Below, in pieces: positions 7,811 to 15,721 of a DNA stretch of 64,000 nucleotides. Where the stretch lies: the NCBI RefSeq assembly GCF_022436485.1, contig NZ_JAKUDO010000002.1:186001-250000 (forward strand), in the 5' to 3' direction. This DNA comes from Agrococcus sp. ARC_14 (GTDB lineage Bacteria; Actinomycetota; Actinomycetes; Actinomycetales; Microbacteriaceae). The translations under genes and the position numbers were made by a program. Each line of letters opens with the position of its first letter. Positions within the stretch are counted from its first letter, which is position 1. The notes below the pieces were generated by a model, which saw only the letters and a list, made by a program, of their open reading frames with translations, was not told the origin of the DNA and did no database searches.

Positions 7811-7904
7811 GTTGCCGAACTGTGACATTGCAGCTGTGACCTCTGACGCAGTGTGGACATGACAGGGTGACGGATGCTTCGTGTCCGTCGGGAGAGGATC
7901 CACG
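7811..7904 (+). promoter_or_regulatory. Promoter/leader copy 2 of the duplicated lipoprotein cassette
   Basis: TTGCCG (7812-7817), 17 bases, TGTGAC (7835-7840), then TGGACATGACAGGGTGACGG and GGGAGAGGA before the ATG. The hexamers, spacing and ribosome site are conserved with copy 1, which supports their function. Confidence 0.45.
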
Positions 7905-8675
7905 ATGCGAGCGCGACGACCGGCAGCACCCGCTGCCCTCGGCATCCTGCTGCTGACTCTGACGGGCTGCGCGCAGCCGACGGCAGAGCCGACCGCGCCC
8001 ACCACCGCGCCGACGCCGACACCTGAGCCGACGCCTGCGGCGAGCGCGACCGATGAGCCCGCAGATGTCGCCGGGCCGGACGCGATCGATACGAGCGGAT
8101 GGCACGAGTTCGCCACCGACGACGGATCGGTCGCGTTCCGATACCCGCCTGATTAGACGCTCGAGTCCGAGTCGGAGTTCTTCGCTCCGGACGCGGACCG
8201 CGACGACGTGCAAGACCCATACGAACGCTGGACGGACAGCGCGACGCTGACCGCGCCAAACGGCCAGCAGCTGCTCGCGATGTATGACTTCGTCGACATC
8301 GGCGGCACCTGCGGCGAAGGCAGTCTGCAGACGCTCGAAGTGCTCGCCTCCGAGCCCGCGCAGCCCGTCGGCACGCTCGATTCGGAGGGCGAGTCCGTCA
8401 TCGCCACCGTGGCGCTCGGGACGGTCGATGACCGCTGGCGCGTCGGCATCGGCATCACCGACGAGGTTCGTCTGGAAGCCGAGCATACGTGCGTCGTCTA
8501 CTTCGTCTCTGGCAGCTCGGATGGCGGCGTCGGTTTCGGCACGCACTTCCAGATGGGCTCGACGGGCGAGGACGCGCTCTGGACGGTCGACTCGCTCGAC
8601 GACGCCCGCGCGTACATGGAGGCGCAGGAGTACCGCACGATCGTCGAGATCCTGCGCTCGTTCGAGACGGCCTGA
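7905..8675 (+). pseudogene. Lipoprotein paralogue 2, interrupted by an in-frame amber codon
   Basis: From the ATG the frame encodes a lipoprotein signal peptide (lipobox LTGC), a Thr/Pro/Ala linker and the strand FRYPPD. A TAG at 8154-8156 follows, exactly where the intact paralogues have Trp (IPPGW, IPADW). The same frame then stays open for 172 further codons with the expected family sequence (WRVGIGITDEVRL, VDSLDDARAYMEAQEY). TGG to TAG is a single base change, so this is a recent nonsense mutation or a read-through gene. The stop codon overlaps the next ATG (TGATG), so paralogue 3 may depend on translation through this gene. Confidence 0.8.
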
Positions 8676-9421
8676 TGCGCACCGCGACGATCGTCGCCGC
8701 GACGATGCTGACAATGGTGCTCGCCGCATGCTCCCAGACTGCAAGCGCACCGACGACGGCGCCGTCGCACGCCGTCGCCGAGCCGGCGCCAGCGGTGACT
8801 CCGACTGCGCCAGCCGAGCCGAGCCCGGTGCCGACCACAGCGCCAGCCGCGAGCGACCCGCACGCCGAGTGGCAGGAGCTCGCCACGCCCAACGGCACCG
8901 CGAGCTTCCTGATCCCACCGGGCTGGACCGCACGGATGGGCGGCGAGGAGCTGCAGTACGACGGCGAGCTCCACTGGCAGAACAGCGTCGGGCTCGTGGA
9001 CGAGCGTGGCACTGTGCAGCTGACGTACTGGGATGGGCCAGGCGAGGATGTGGGCGCTGGCGCGCGGTTCGGCATCGTGGCGAGCGAGCCTGCCGCCACG
9101 CTCGACGACGCCGAGCGCGCCAGCGTCGACGTCTTCGACGAGGCGTACCTCGAACACGCGGCAACCGCCTGGTGGTCGGGTTCGCAGGACCAGGGCTTCC
9201 GGGCGATCGTCGGCCTCACGACCGCGACTTGCTTCGGAGACTCGCATCCCGGGCTGATGGTGCAGGACGGCGAGCGAACGATCTCATTCCTGACCCTGCG
9301 CGAGATGCCATCGGAGGCGGAAGCCATCGCCTGGCTCGAGGGCGACGAGGCGGCGCTGCTCATGGAGATCATCGGCACGCTCGACCTCACGGCGATCCCG
9401 TCGCCCGCGCTGCCGGGTTGA
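8675..9421 (+). CDS. Lipoprotein paralogue 3 (intact), function unknown
   Basis: A 248-residue predicted lipoprotein. The signal peptide ends in the lipobox LAAC (Cys20), followed by a Thr/Pro/Ala-rich linker to about residue 60 and a globular domain. That domain starts WQELATPNGTASFLIPPGW and ends in a conserved helix, here SEAEAIAWLEGDEAALLMEI. The family is shared by four genes in this neighbourhood, and I do not recognise a named domain. It has no separate promoter: the ATG overlaps the stop of paralogue 2, so expression probably depends on the promoter at 7811. If the amber codon in paralogue 2 stops ribosomes, coupling may be reduced. Confidence 0.7.
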   Translation: MRTATIVAATMLTMVLAACSQTASAPTTAPSHAVAEPAPAVTPTAPAEPSPVPTTAPAASDPHAEWQELATPNGTASFLIPPGWTARMGGEELQYDGELHWQNSVGLVDERGTVQLTYWDGPGEDVGAGARFGIVASEPAATLDDAERASVDVFDEAYLEHAATAWWSGSQDQGFRAIVGLTTATCFGDSHPGLMVQDGERTISFLTLREMPSEAEAIAWLEGDEAALLMEIIGTLDLTAIPSPALPG

Positions 9422-9463
9422 GCGGGAGGCCCTCCGCACCTTCGAGCTCGACTTACCCGCCCG

Positions 9464-9503
9464 GCCGCGCCGCGCATCCGCCCACCCGCACGCGCGGCGC
9501 GGC
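9464..9503 (+). terminator. GC-rich hairpin between lipoprotein 3 and hpt
   Basis: A perfect 12-bp stem (GCCGCGCCGCGC and complement) with a 16-base loop lies about 40 bases after the lipoprotein stop and just before the hpt -10 box. There is no T tract. Confidence 0.45.
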
Positions 9504-9517
9504 GTCGCACACGCCGA

Positions 9518-9523
9518 TAGGTT
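9518..9523 (+). promoter_or_regulatory. -10 box (TAGGTT) for hpt
   Basis: A TANNNT hexamer that would start transcription about 28 bases before the hpt ATG, leaving room for the GGGAG ribosome site. No convincing -35 is seen. Confidence 0.4.
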
Positions 9524-9557
9524 GGTCGCACCTGCCAGCCGCGATCCGGGAGCGCCC

Positions 9558-10109
9558 ATGGAGTTCGAGCACGTCGAATCAGACCTCGCCAAGACCCTCA
9601 TCACCGAGGAGGAGCTGCACGCGAAGCTCGAGGAGCTCGCACGCCGCATCGAGGCCGACTACGAGGGCAAGGATCTGCTGCTCGTGGGCGTGCTGCGCGG
9701 CGCGGTGATGGTGATGGCCGATCTCGCACGTGCCCTCCACCGCCACATCGAGATGGACTGGATGGCCGTCTCCTCCTACGGCTCCGGCACGGTCTCCTCC
9801 GGCGTCGTGCGCATCCTCAAGGACCTCGACAGCGACCTCACGGGCCGCAACGTGCTCATCGTCGAGGACATCATCGACTCCGGCCTCACGCTCTCGTGGC
9901 TGCGCGGCAACCTGGAGTCGCGCGGCGCCGCATCCGTCGAGATCCTCACGATGCTGCGCAAGCCGGATGCGCTGAAGGTCCAGGTCGACGTGAAGTACTG
10001 CGGCTTCGACATCCCGAACGAGTTCGTCATCGGCTACGGCCTCGACTACGCCGAGCAGTACCGCAACCTGCGCGGCATCGGCGTGCTCGCCCCGCACGTC
10101 TACGAGTGA
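9558..10109 (+). CDS. hpt: Hypoxanthine phosphoribosyltransferase
   Basis: A purine salvage enzyme converting hypoxanthine or guanine plus PRPP to IMP or GMP in the cytosol. The type I PRTase signature VEDIIDSGLTL (PRPP-binding loop) is intact. The N-terminal LLVGVLRGAVMVMADL and the C-terminal FVIGYGLDYAEQYRNL blocks are typical of bacterial Hpt. The ATG gives 183 residues, the usual length; GGGAG lies upstream. In related genomes hpt sits between tilS and ftsH, and it does so here apart from the inserted lipoprotein genes on both sides. Confidence 0.95.
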   Translation: MEFEHVESDLAKTLITEEELHAKLEELARRIEADYEGKDLLLVGVLRGAVMVMADLARALHRHIEMDWMAVSSYGSGTVSSGVVRILKDLDSDLTGRNVLIVEDIIDSGLTLSWLRGNLESRGAASVEILTMLRKPDALKVQVDVKYCGFDIPNEFVIGYGLDYAEQYRNLRGIGVLAPHVYE

Positions 10110-10165
10110 GGCGGCGATCGCCCCCCGTTCAGCGATGGGCGAGCAACTCGGGGCATGATGGGGGG

Positions 10166-10888
10166 ATGCAGTCCCGTGCACGAGCGCGCGCATCCGTCGC
10201 CCTGATCCTCGCCGCGAGCGCGCTCGTCGCGTGCTCGTCGGCGCCCGACCCGACGCCGGAGCCCAGCGTCCCTCCCGGCATCACGGCGCCGCCGCCGACC
10301 ACGCCGGCCGAGCCGACACCTGAGGTCTCCTCGAGCCTTCCCGCAGAGATCGCGGGTGTCGACACGAGCGATTGGCAGCAGATCCCGGCGCCGACCGGCA
10401 ACGCGACCTTCCGCATCCCCGCCGACTGGACGGTGCGCGAGGCCGATGGCGGGCTCGACGTGCTGCGAGCCGATGGAGAGCGCCAGCTGCTCTACCGCGA
10501 GTCTCCCGACACCGGCGACGGCCGCTGCCTGAACGGCGACGGCGTGGCGGTCGCGTGGCGCACCGCCATCCTCGAGCGGCAGGACGTGCAGCTGCAGGGC
10601 GCCTCGGGCATCGCCTTCGGCGCCGCCGCGGTGCAGCTGGGCGAGCAGTGGGTCGTGAGCGTCGGCCTGCGTCCCTCCGCCGATGCGCAGTCGCCCCGAT
10701 GCCCGATCATCAACGCGTTCGAGTCGAGCGCCGGCACCATCGGCTTCGGCTCCGAGGTGGTCGTGGACGGCGCCGGCGAGGCCGCTGCCTGGCAGGTCGG
10801 GTCGGCGGCCGACGGCGAGGCCTACCTGAGCGACCCCGAGTTCCAGCAGATCCGGGCGATCCTGATGTCGCTCGAGCTGCAGTCGTAG
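10166..10888 (+). CDS. Lipoprotein paralogue 4 (intact), function unknown
   Basis: A 240-residue predicted lipoprotein of the same family as the three genes before hpt. The signal peptide ends in LVAC, a Pro/Thr/Ser linker follows, then the domain opening with WQQIPAPTGNATFRIPADW and closing with EAYLSDPEFQQIRAILMSLE. Two cysteines, in DGRCLNGDG and SPRCPII, could form a disulfide. It has its own upstream region, unrelated to the duplicated promoter; CATGAT (10154-10159) may be the -10, only six bases before the ATG. A weak 7-bp hairpin at 10921-10938 follows. Family function is unknown; a surface or envelope role is inferred from lipidation alone. Confidence 0.7.
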   Translation: MQSRARARASVALILAASALVACSSAPDPTPEPSVPPGITAPPPTTPAEPTPEVSSSLPAEIAGVDTSDWQQIPAPTGNATFRIPADWTVREADGGLDVLRADGERQLLYRESPDTGDGRCLNGDGVAVAWRTAILERQDVQLQGASGIAFGAAAVQLGEQWVVSVGLRPSADAQSPRCPIINAFESSAGTIGFGSEVVVDGAGEAAAWQVGSAADGEAYLSDPEFQQIRAILMSLELQS

Positions 10889-10949
10889 CTCGCTCACAGC
10901 CTGCACAGGCCCTGAGCGAACAGGCGGCAGCCCGCCTGATTCCGCGGGA

Positions 10950-10955
10950 TAGCCT
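10950..10955 (+). promoter_or_regulatory. -10 box (TAGCCT) for ftsH and the folate cluster
   Basis: TAGCCT would start transcription near 10962, giving a leader of about 20 bases with AGAAGG before the ftsH ATG. The expected -35 position overlaps the small hairpin at 10921-10938 and has no good hexamer. Confidence 0.4.
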
Positions 10956-10982
10956 GATCGCATCGAGACTCAGAAGGGCGTC

Positions 10983-12938
10983 ATGAGCTTCAAGAAGTTC
11001 CTGCGCGGGCCGATCCCCTGGATCGTCATCGCACTCCTCATCGTCGGCGTGGCGTTCAGCTTCTTCATGACGCCGCAGTTCCGATCCGTGCAGACGGATG
11101 TGGGCATGCAGATGATCGAGGACGGTCGCGTGCAGCAGGCACGCATCGTCGATGGCGAGCAGCGGGTCGACCTCGTGCTCACCGAGGCAGACGCGGAGTT
11201 CGGCCAGCGGGTGCAGTTCTACTACGTCGGCCCGCGCGGCGAGGCCGTGGTGGCTGCGGTCACCGCCGCCGACCCCGAGGGCGGCTACGTCGACGAGGTG
11301 CCGCAGGCCAACTGGCTGCTGTCGATGCTCGGCATCCTGCTGCCGGTGCTGCTGCTGGGTGGCCTCTTCTACTTCTTCATGACCCGCATGGCCGGCGGCA
11401 ACCGCGGCGTGATGCAGTTCGGCAAGTCCAAGGCGCAGCTGATGACCAAGGACACGCCGCAGGTGAAGTTCTCGGACATCGCCGGCGCTGACGAAGCGGT
11501 CGAGGAGCTCGGCGAGATCAAGGAGTTCCTGCAGGACCCGACGAAGTTCCAGGCGGTCGGCGCGCGCATCCCGAAGGGCGTGCTGCTGTACGGCCCTCCC
11601 GGCACCGGCAAGACCCTGCTCGCCCGTGCGGTCGCCGGCGAAGCCGGCGTGCCCTTCTACTCGATCTCGGGCTCCGACTTCGTCGAGATGTTCGTGGGCG
11701 TCGGAGCCAGCCGCGTGCGGGATCTGTTCGAGCAGGCGAAGCAGAGCGCGCCGGCGATCATCTTCGTCGACGAGATCGACGCCGTCGGCCGACACCGCGG
11801 CGCAGGCCTCGGCGGCGGTCACGATGAGCGCGAGCAGACTCTCAACCAGCTGCTGGTCGAGATGGATGGCTTCGACGTCAAGACCAACGTGATCCTGATC
11901 GCGGCGACGAACCGTCCCGACATCCTCGACCCGGCACTGCTGCGTCCCGGCCGCTTCGACCGCCAGATCGGTGTCGACGCGCCCGACATGAAGGGTCGCG
12001 AGACCATCCTCAGCGTGCACGCGCAGGGCAAGCCGATCGCTGAGGGCGTCGACTTCGCCGTGCTGGCGCGCAAGACGCCCGGCTTCACGGGTGCCGACCT
12101 CGCGAACGTGCTCAACGAGGCCGCGCTGCTGACGGCGCGCAATAACGCGACCGTGATCACCGACGTGACCCTCGACGAGGCCGTCGATCGCGTGATGGCC
12201 GGCCCGCAGCGTCGCACGCGCATCATGAACGACAAGGAGAGGCTCATCACCGCCTACCACGAGGGCGGCCACGCCCTCGCGGCGGCCGCGATGCGCCACT
12301 CCGACCCGGTCACGAAGGTGACGATCCTGCCGCGCGGGCGCGCACTCGGCTACACGATGGTGCTGCCGGTGAACGACCGCTACTCCGTCACCCGCAACGA
12401 GCTGCTCGACCAGCTCACCTACGCGATGGGCGGCCGAGTAGCCGAGGAGATCGTCTTCCACGATCCGACCACTGGTGCCGGCAATGACATCGAGAAGGCC
12501 ACCGGCATCGCCCGCAAGATGGTGATCGAGTACGGCATGACGAGCGCCATCGGCGCCGTCAAGCTCGGCAACTCGCAGGGCGAGCAGTTCTTCGGCCGCG
12601 ACACCGGCTCCAGCCGCGACTACTCCGAGACGCTCTCCGAGACCGTCGACCACGAGGTGCGGGCGATCATCGAGCAGGCGCACACCGAGGCCTGGCAGGT
12701 GCTCAACACCAACCGCGACGTGCTCGACCGGCTTGCGGGCGAGCTGCTCGAGCGCGAGACGCTCGACCACCTCGCGCTGGAGGAGATCTTCCACGACGTG
12801 CAGAAGCTGCCGGAGCGCCCGCAGTGGCTCTCGCACCCCGACCGGCCGGTGAGCGATCGCCCGCCGATCGAGCTGCCCGTCTCCCAGCACGTCGATGAGG
12901 CCGTCGAGCCCGACGTCGAGAGCGAAGCCCCGGCCTGA
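10983..12938 (+). CDS. ftsH: ATP-dependent zinc metalloprotease FtsH
   Basis: A membrane-bound AAA+ protease that extracts and degrades misfolded membrane proteins and some regulators. Two transmembrane helices (about 10-27 and 105-130) flank an extracytoplasmic domain. The AAA module has Walker A GPPGTGKT at 204-211, Walker [11 protein letters not shown] and the second region of homology [18 protein letters not shown]. The M41 protease site HEGGH is at 426-430. At 651 residues it is close to the usual bacterial length, with a short acidic C-terminal tail. The stop overlaps the folE start (TGATG), so it heads a coupled folate cluster, a conserved actinobacterial arrangement. Confidence 0.97.
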   Translation: MSFKKFLRGPIPWIVIALLIVGVAFSFFMTPQFRSVQTDVGMQMIEDGRVQQARIVDGEQRVDLVLTEADAEFGQRVQFYYVGPRGEAVVAAVTAADPEGGYVDEVPQANWLLSMLGILLPVLLLGGLFYFFMTRMAGGNRGVMQFGKSKAQLMTKDTPQVKFSDIAGADEAVEELGEIKEFLQDPTKFQAVGARIPKGVLLYGPPGTGKTLLARAVAGEAGVPFYSISGSDFVEMFVGVGASRVRDLFEQAKQSAPAIIFVDEIDAVGRHRGAGLGGGHDEREQTLNQLLVEMDGFDVKTNVILIAATNRPDILDPALLRPGRFDRQIGVDAPDMKGRETILSVHAQGKPIAEGVDFAVLARKTPGFTGADLANVLNEAALLTARNNATVITDVTLDEAVDRVMAGPQRRTRIMNDKERLITAYHEGGHALAAAAMRHSDPVTKVTILPRGRALGYTMVLPVNDRYSVTRNELLDQLTYAMGGRVAEEIVFHDPTTGAGNDIEKATGIARKMVIEYGMTSAIGAVKLGNSQGEQFFGRDTGSSRDYSETLSETVDHEVRAIIEQAHTEAWQVLNTNRDVLDRLAGELLERETLDHLALEEIFHDVQKLPERPQWLSHPDRPVSDRPPIELPVSQHVDEAVEPDVESEAPA

Positions 12939-13504
12939 TGGCTGTCGATCGCGAGCGCGTCGAGGCGGCCGTCCGCGAGCTGCTCGCGGCGATCGGCGAC
13001 GACCCCGAGCGCGCGGGGCTGCGGGACACCCCGCGCCGCGTCGCGACCGCCTACGCCGAGTACTTCGCGGGCGTCGGCGCCGACCCCACCGAGCAGCTCG
13101 ACACGCTCGGCCTCGAGGGTGAGACGGGTGAGCTCGTGCTGCTGCGCGACCTCGAGTTCCGCTCGATGTGCGAGCACCATCTGCTCCCGTTCTCGGGCGT
13201 CGCGCACGTGGCCTATCTGCCGGGCGACCGCATCGTCGGTCTCGGCCGCATCCCCGCCGTCGTCGACGTCGTCGCATCCCGCCCGCAGATCCAGGAGCGC
13301 CTCACCGACGAGATCGCAGACGCGCTCGAGGCGGGCCTCGAGCCGCGCGGGGTGCTCGTTGTGGTCGAGGCGACCCATGGATGCGTCAGCGCACGCGGGG
13401 CGCGACAGGCCAAGTCGACGACGGTGACGGTGGCGAGCCGCGGACAGCTCGCCGAGCCCATCGAGCGGGCTGAGATCATGGCGCTCATCGGAGAGCGGAG
13501 ATAG
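12938..13504 (+). CDS. folE: GTP cyclohydrolase I
   Basis: Catalyses GTP to 7,8-dihydroneopterin triphosphate, the first step of folate synthesis. The zinc-binding and catalytic segment SMCEHHLLPF is intact, and a Cys in THGC supplies the other zinc ligand. The usual C-terminal part reads RGARQAKSTTVT. At 188 residues it is the standard toroid-forming length. The ATG overlaps the ftsH stop, and folP-folB begins two bases after the folE stop, so the three are translationally linked. Confidence 0.96.
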   Translation: MAVDRERVEAAVRELLAAIGDDPERAGLRDTPRRVATAYAEYFAGVGADPTEQLDTLGLEGETGELVLLRDLEFRSMCEHHLLPFSGVAHVAYLPGDRIVGLGRIPAVVDVVASRPQIQERLTDEIADALEAGLEPRGVLVVVEATHGCVSARGARQAKSTTVTVASRGQLAEPIERAEIMALIGERR

Positions 13505-13506
13505 CG

Positions 13507-14709
13507 ATGGGTCGACGGCAGCAGACGGAGGTCTGGGGCATCCTCAACGTCACGCCCGACTCCTTCAGCGACGGCGGACGCTACGTCGATGCGGGTGCCG
13601 CGATCGCGCACGCGCGCCGGCTGCGCGCGCAGGGTGCCGACGTGATCGACATCGGCGGTGAGTCCACCCGGCCCGGTGCAGATCCGATCGACCCCGCGGA
13701 AGAGCTGGCGCGCATCCTCCCCGTCGTGCAGGAGCTCGTGCGCGAGGGCATCCGCGTCTCCGTCGACACCATCCATGCATCCACTGCCCGCGCGGTCATG
13801 GAGGCGGGTGCCGAGATCGTCAACGACGTCACCGCCGGGCTGCACGACCCCGACATGCTGCGCACCGTCGCCGAGGGCGGCGCGCGCATCGTGCTCATGC
13901 ACTCGCGCGGCATCGACGTGACGCAGGACACGCACTACGACGATGTCGTCGAGGAGGTGCTCGCCCACCTCGCATCGCGCGTCGACGCCGCGATCCTGGC
14001 CGGCATCCCGCGCGAGCGCATCATCCTCGACCCCGGCTTCGGGTTCTCGAAGGAGCCCGACGACAACTGGCGGCTGCTGGCCTCTGTCTGGCGGCTGTGG
14101 CAGAGCCGGCTGCCCGTGCTCGTCGGCACCAGCCGCAAGCGCTTCCTGGGCGAGCTGCTGCCAGAGGGCGCGGATGCCGCGGAGCGCGACGCCGCGACGG
14201 CGGCGACCTCGCTGCTCGCTGCGCAGAAGGGCGCATCGGCCGTGCGGGTGCACGACGTCGCCTCCACCGTCTCGGCGCTGCGTGCGCTCGCGGCGCAGCA
14301 GCTCGGCGAGCAGGACGCAGCCGAGCGGGCCGGCACCGCGACTCACGGCACCATCGAGCTGCGCGGCGTCCGCGCCTTCGGCCACCACGGCGTGCTGTCG
14401 GAGGAGCGCGAGGCGGGCCAGGAGTTCGTCATCGACGCCCACCTCGAGGTCGACATCTCCGACGCGATCGTGAGCGACGACGTCACCGACACCGTGCACT
14501 ATGGCGAGCTCGCCGAGCAACTCGCCGCTGCGGTGGGTCGTGACCCGCTCGACCTCATCGAGGCGCTCGCGGATCGCCTCGTCGACGTGTGCCTCTCCCA
14601 CCGCCGCGTGCTGCACGCATCCGTCACCGTCCACAAGCCGTCGGCGCCCATCGCTGTGCCGTTCGGCGACGTCGCCGTCACGGTGCGCCGCGGCAGGGGA
14701 GAGCGATGA
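13507..14709 (+). CDS. folP-folB: Dihydropteroate synthase - dihydroneopterin aldolase fusion
   Basis: A 400-residue bifunctional folate enzyme. Residues 8 to about 270 form a TIM-barrel dihydropteroate synthase: GILNVTPDSFSDGG, DIGGESTRPGA, and the LVGTSRKRFLG block with the catalytic Lys/Arg. This domain condenses pABA with the pterin pyrophosphate and is the sulfonamide target. From about residue 282 a dihydroneopterin aldolase domain follows (IELRGVRAFGHHGVLSEER, then LIEALADRLVDVC and VTVHKPSAPI), which releases glycolaldehyde upstream in the pathway. No stop or start separates the two. folB is more often fused to folK or separate. It lies two bases after folE and overlaps folK by four bases. 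Confidence 0.93.
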   Translation: MGRRQQTEVWGILNVTPDSFSDGGRYVDAGAAIAHARRLRAQGADVIDIGGESTRPGADPIDPAEELARILPVVQELVREGIRVSVDTIHASTARAVMEAGAEIVNDVTAGLHDPDMLRTVAEGGARIVLMHSRGIDVTQDTHYDDVVEEVLAHLASRVDAAILAGIPRERIILDPGFGFSKEPDDNWRLLASVWRLWQSRLPVLVGTSRKRFLGELLPEGADAAERDAATAATSLLAAQKGASAVRVHDVASTVSALRALAAQQLGEQDAAERAGTATHGTIELRGVRAFGHHGVLSEEREAGQEFVIDAHLEVDISDAIVSDDVTDTVHYGELAEQLAAAVGRDPLDLIEALADRLVDVCLSHRRVLHASVTVHKPSAPIAVPFGDVAVTVRRGRGER

Positions 14710-15206
14710 GACTCGCTGCCGAGCGCCGCGCCGTGCTCTCCCTCGGCGCCAATCTCGGCGACCGCGTCGGCACCATCGATGCCGCCGTGCGCGCCATCGA
14801 GTCCATCGACGACATCCGCGTGCTCGCGCGCTCCAGCAACTGGGAGTCGCCGTCGTGGCACCCCGACGGCGAGGGCCTCTCGCCCGACTACGTCAACATC
14901 GTGCTGATCGTCGCGACGGCGATGGAGCCCATCGACCTGCTCGATGCGATGGGGGCGGTCGAGGATGCCCTCGGGCGCGTCCGCGAGGCACGCTGGGGGC
15001 CGCGCACGATCGACATCGACATCGTCTCGATGGGCGGCATCGAGCGGGCTGAGGACCGGCTCGTGCTGCCGCACCCGCGGGCCCACCAGCGGCAGTTCGT
15101 GCTGCAGCCGTGGCTCGAGGTCGAGCCCGACGCCGTGCTGCCGGGCCAGGGCTCGGTCGCCGAGCTGGCCGACTACGTCGACGGCGATGTGTGGAGGCTG
15201 CCGTGA
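14706..15206 (+). CDS. folK: 2-amino-4-hydroxy-6-hydroxymethyldihydropteridine pyrophosphokinase
   Basis: HPPK transfers pyrophosphate from ATP to the pterin made by FolB, giving the FolP substrate. The opening LSLGANLGDR, the metal-binding RWGPRTIDIDIV and the LPHPRAHQRQFVL segment are all present. The ATG overlaps the preceding stop (ATGA); the longer upstream frame lies inside folB. At 166 residues it has normal length. The stop overlaps the GTG of the next gene, so all pathway steps from GTP to dihydropteroate are encoded here except the phosphatase step. Confidence 0.95.
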   Translation: MRLAAERRAVLSLGANLGDRVGTIDAAVRAIESIDDIRVLARSSNWESPSWHPDGEGLSPDYVNIVLIVATAMEPIDLLDAMGAVEDALGRVREARWGPRTIDIDIVSMGGIERAEDRLVLPHPRAHQRQFVLQPWLEVEPDAVLPGQGSVAELADYVDGDVWRLP

Positions 15207-15667
15207 CGCGCACGACGCCGACGGTGATCCTGCTGACCGTGCTGGTGTCTGGGGCGCTCGCGTGGATGCTCGAGGCGATGCTCGTGATGAGCGGCAGGGC
15301 GGCGATCGTGCCGCCGTTCACGCTGGGCTTCGCGCTGCTGCTGCTGGCCGCGGTGCTGCTGGTGATGGCCTGGCCCGTGCGGCAGGCCGCGCAGGGCAAG
15401 CGCCGCGTCGGCTACCGGCACGCCACTGCGGTGCTGGGCTTCGCGAAGGCCTCGTCGATCGTCGGCGCGCTGCTGGGCGGTGCCGCGCTCGGTGCGCTGG
15501 GCTTCTTCCTCACGCGTGCGGTGGTCGCGAGCGACACCGTGCTCACGCTCGCCGTGGTCGCCGGCGGTGCGCTCGTGCAGCTCATCGCGGGGCTGCTGGC
15601 CGAGCACTGGTGCGTGCTGCCGCCCGACGACGACGATGCGGCAGCGGCGGCGGGCACCGCGGCGTAG
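15203..15667 (+). CDS. DUF3180 family four-helix membrane protein
   Basis: A 154-residue integral membrane protein with four hydrophobic segments (about 8-28, 36-56, 82-104 and 112-132) and an acidic/Ala-rich C-terminal tail. DUF3180 proteins are regularly found directly after folK in actinobacteria, and the function is not known. The GTG overlaps the folK stop (GTGA), which gives translational coupling. The upstream part of the open frame lies within folK. It is convergent with the LCP gene; only about 55 bases separate the stops, with a weak 5-bp hairpin. Confidence 0.85.
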   Translation: MTRTTPTVILLTVLVSGALAWMLEAMLVMSGRAAIVPPFTLGFALLLLAAVLLVMAWPVRQAAQGKRRVGYRHATAVLGFAKASSIVGALLGGAALGALGFFLTRAVVASDTVLTLAVVAGGALVQLIAGLLAEHWCVLPPDDDDAAAAAGTAA

Positions 15668-15721
15668 CGCGCCTGCCGGCTGTGCCGCCGCGCGGGAGGC
15701 ACGGCGTGTCGAAGCCCCGCG

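Noticed and set aside
10710..13277. A long antisense frame across ftsH and folE
   Set aside because: Shadow of two certain genes; no motif or ribosome site.
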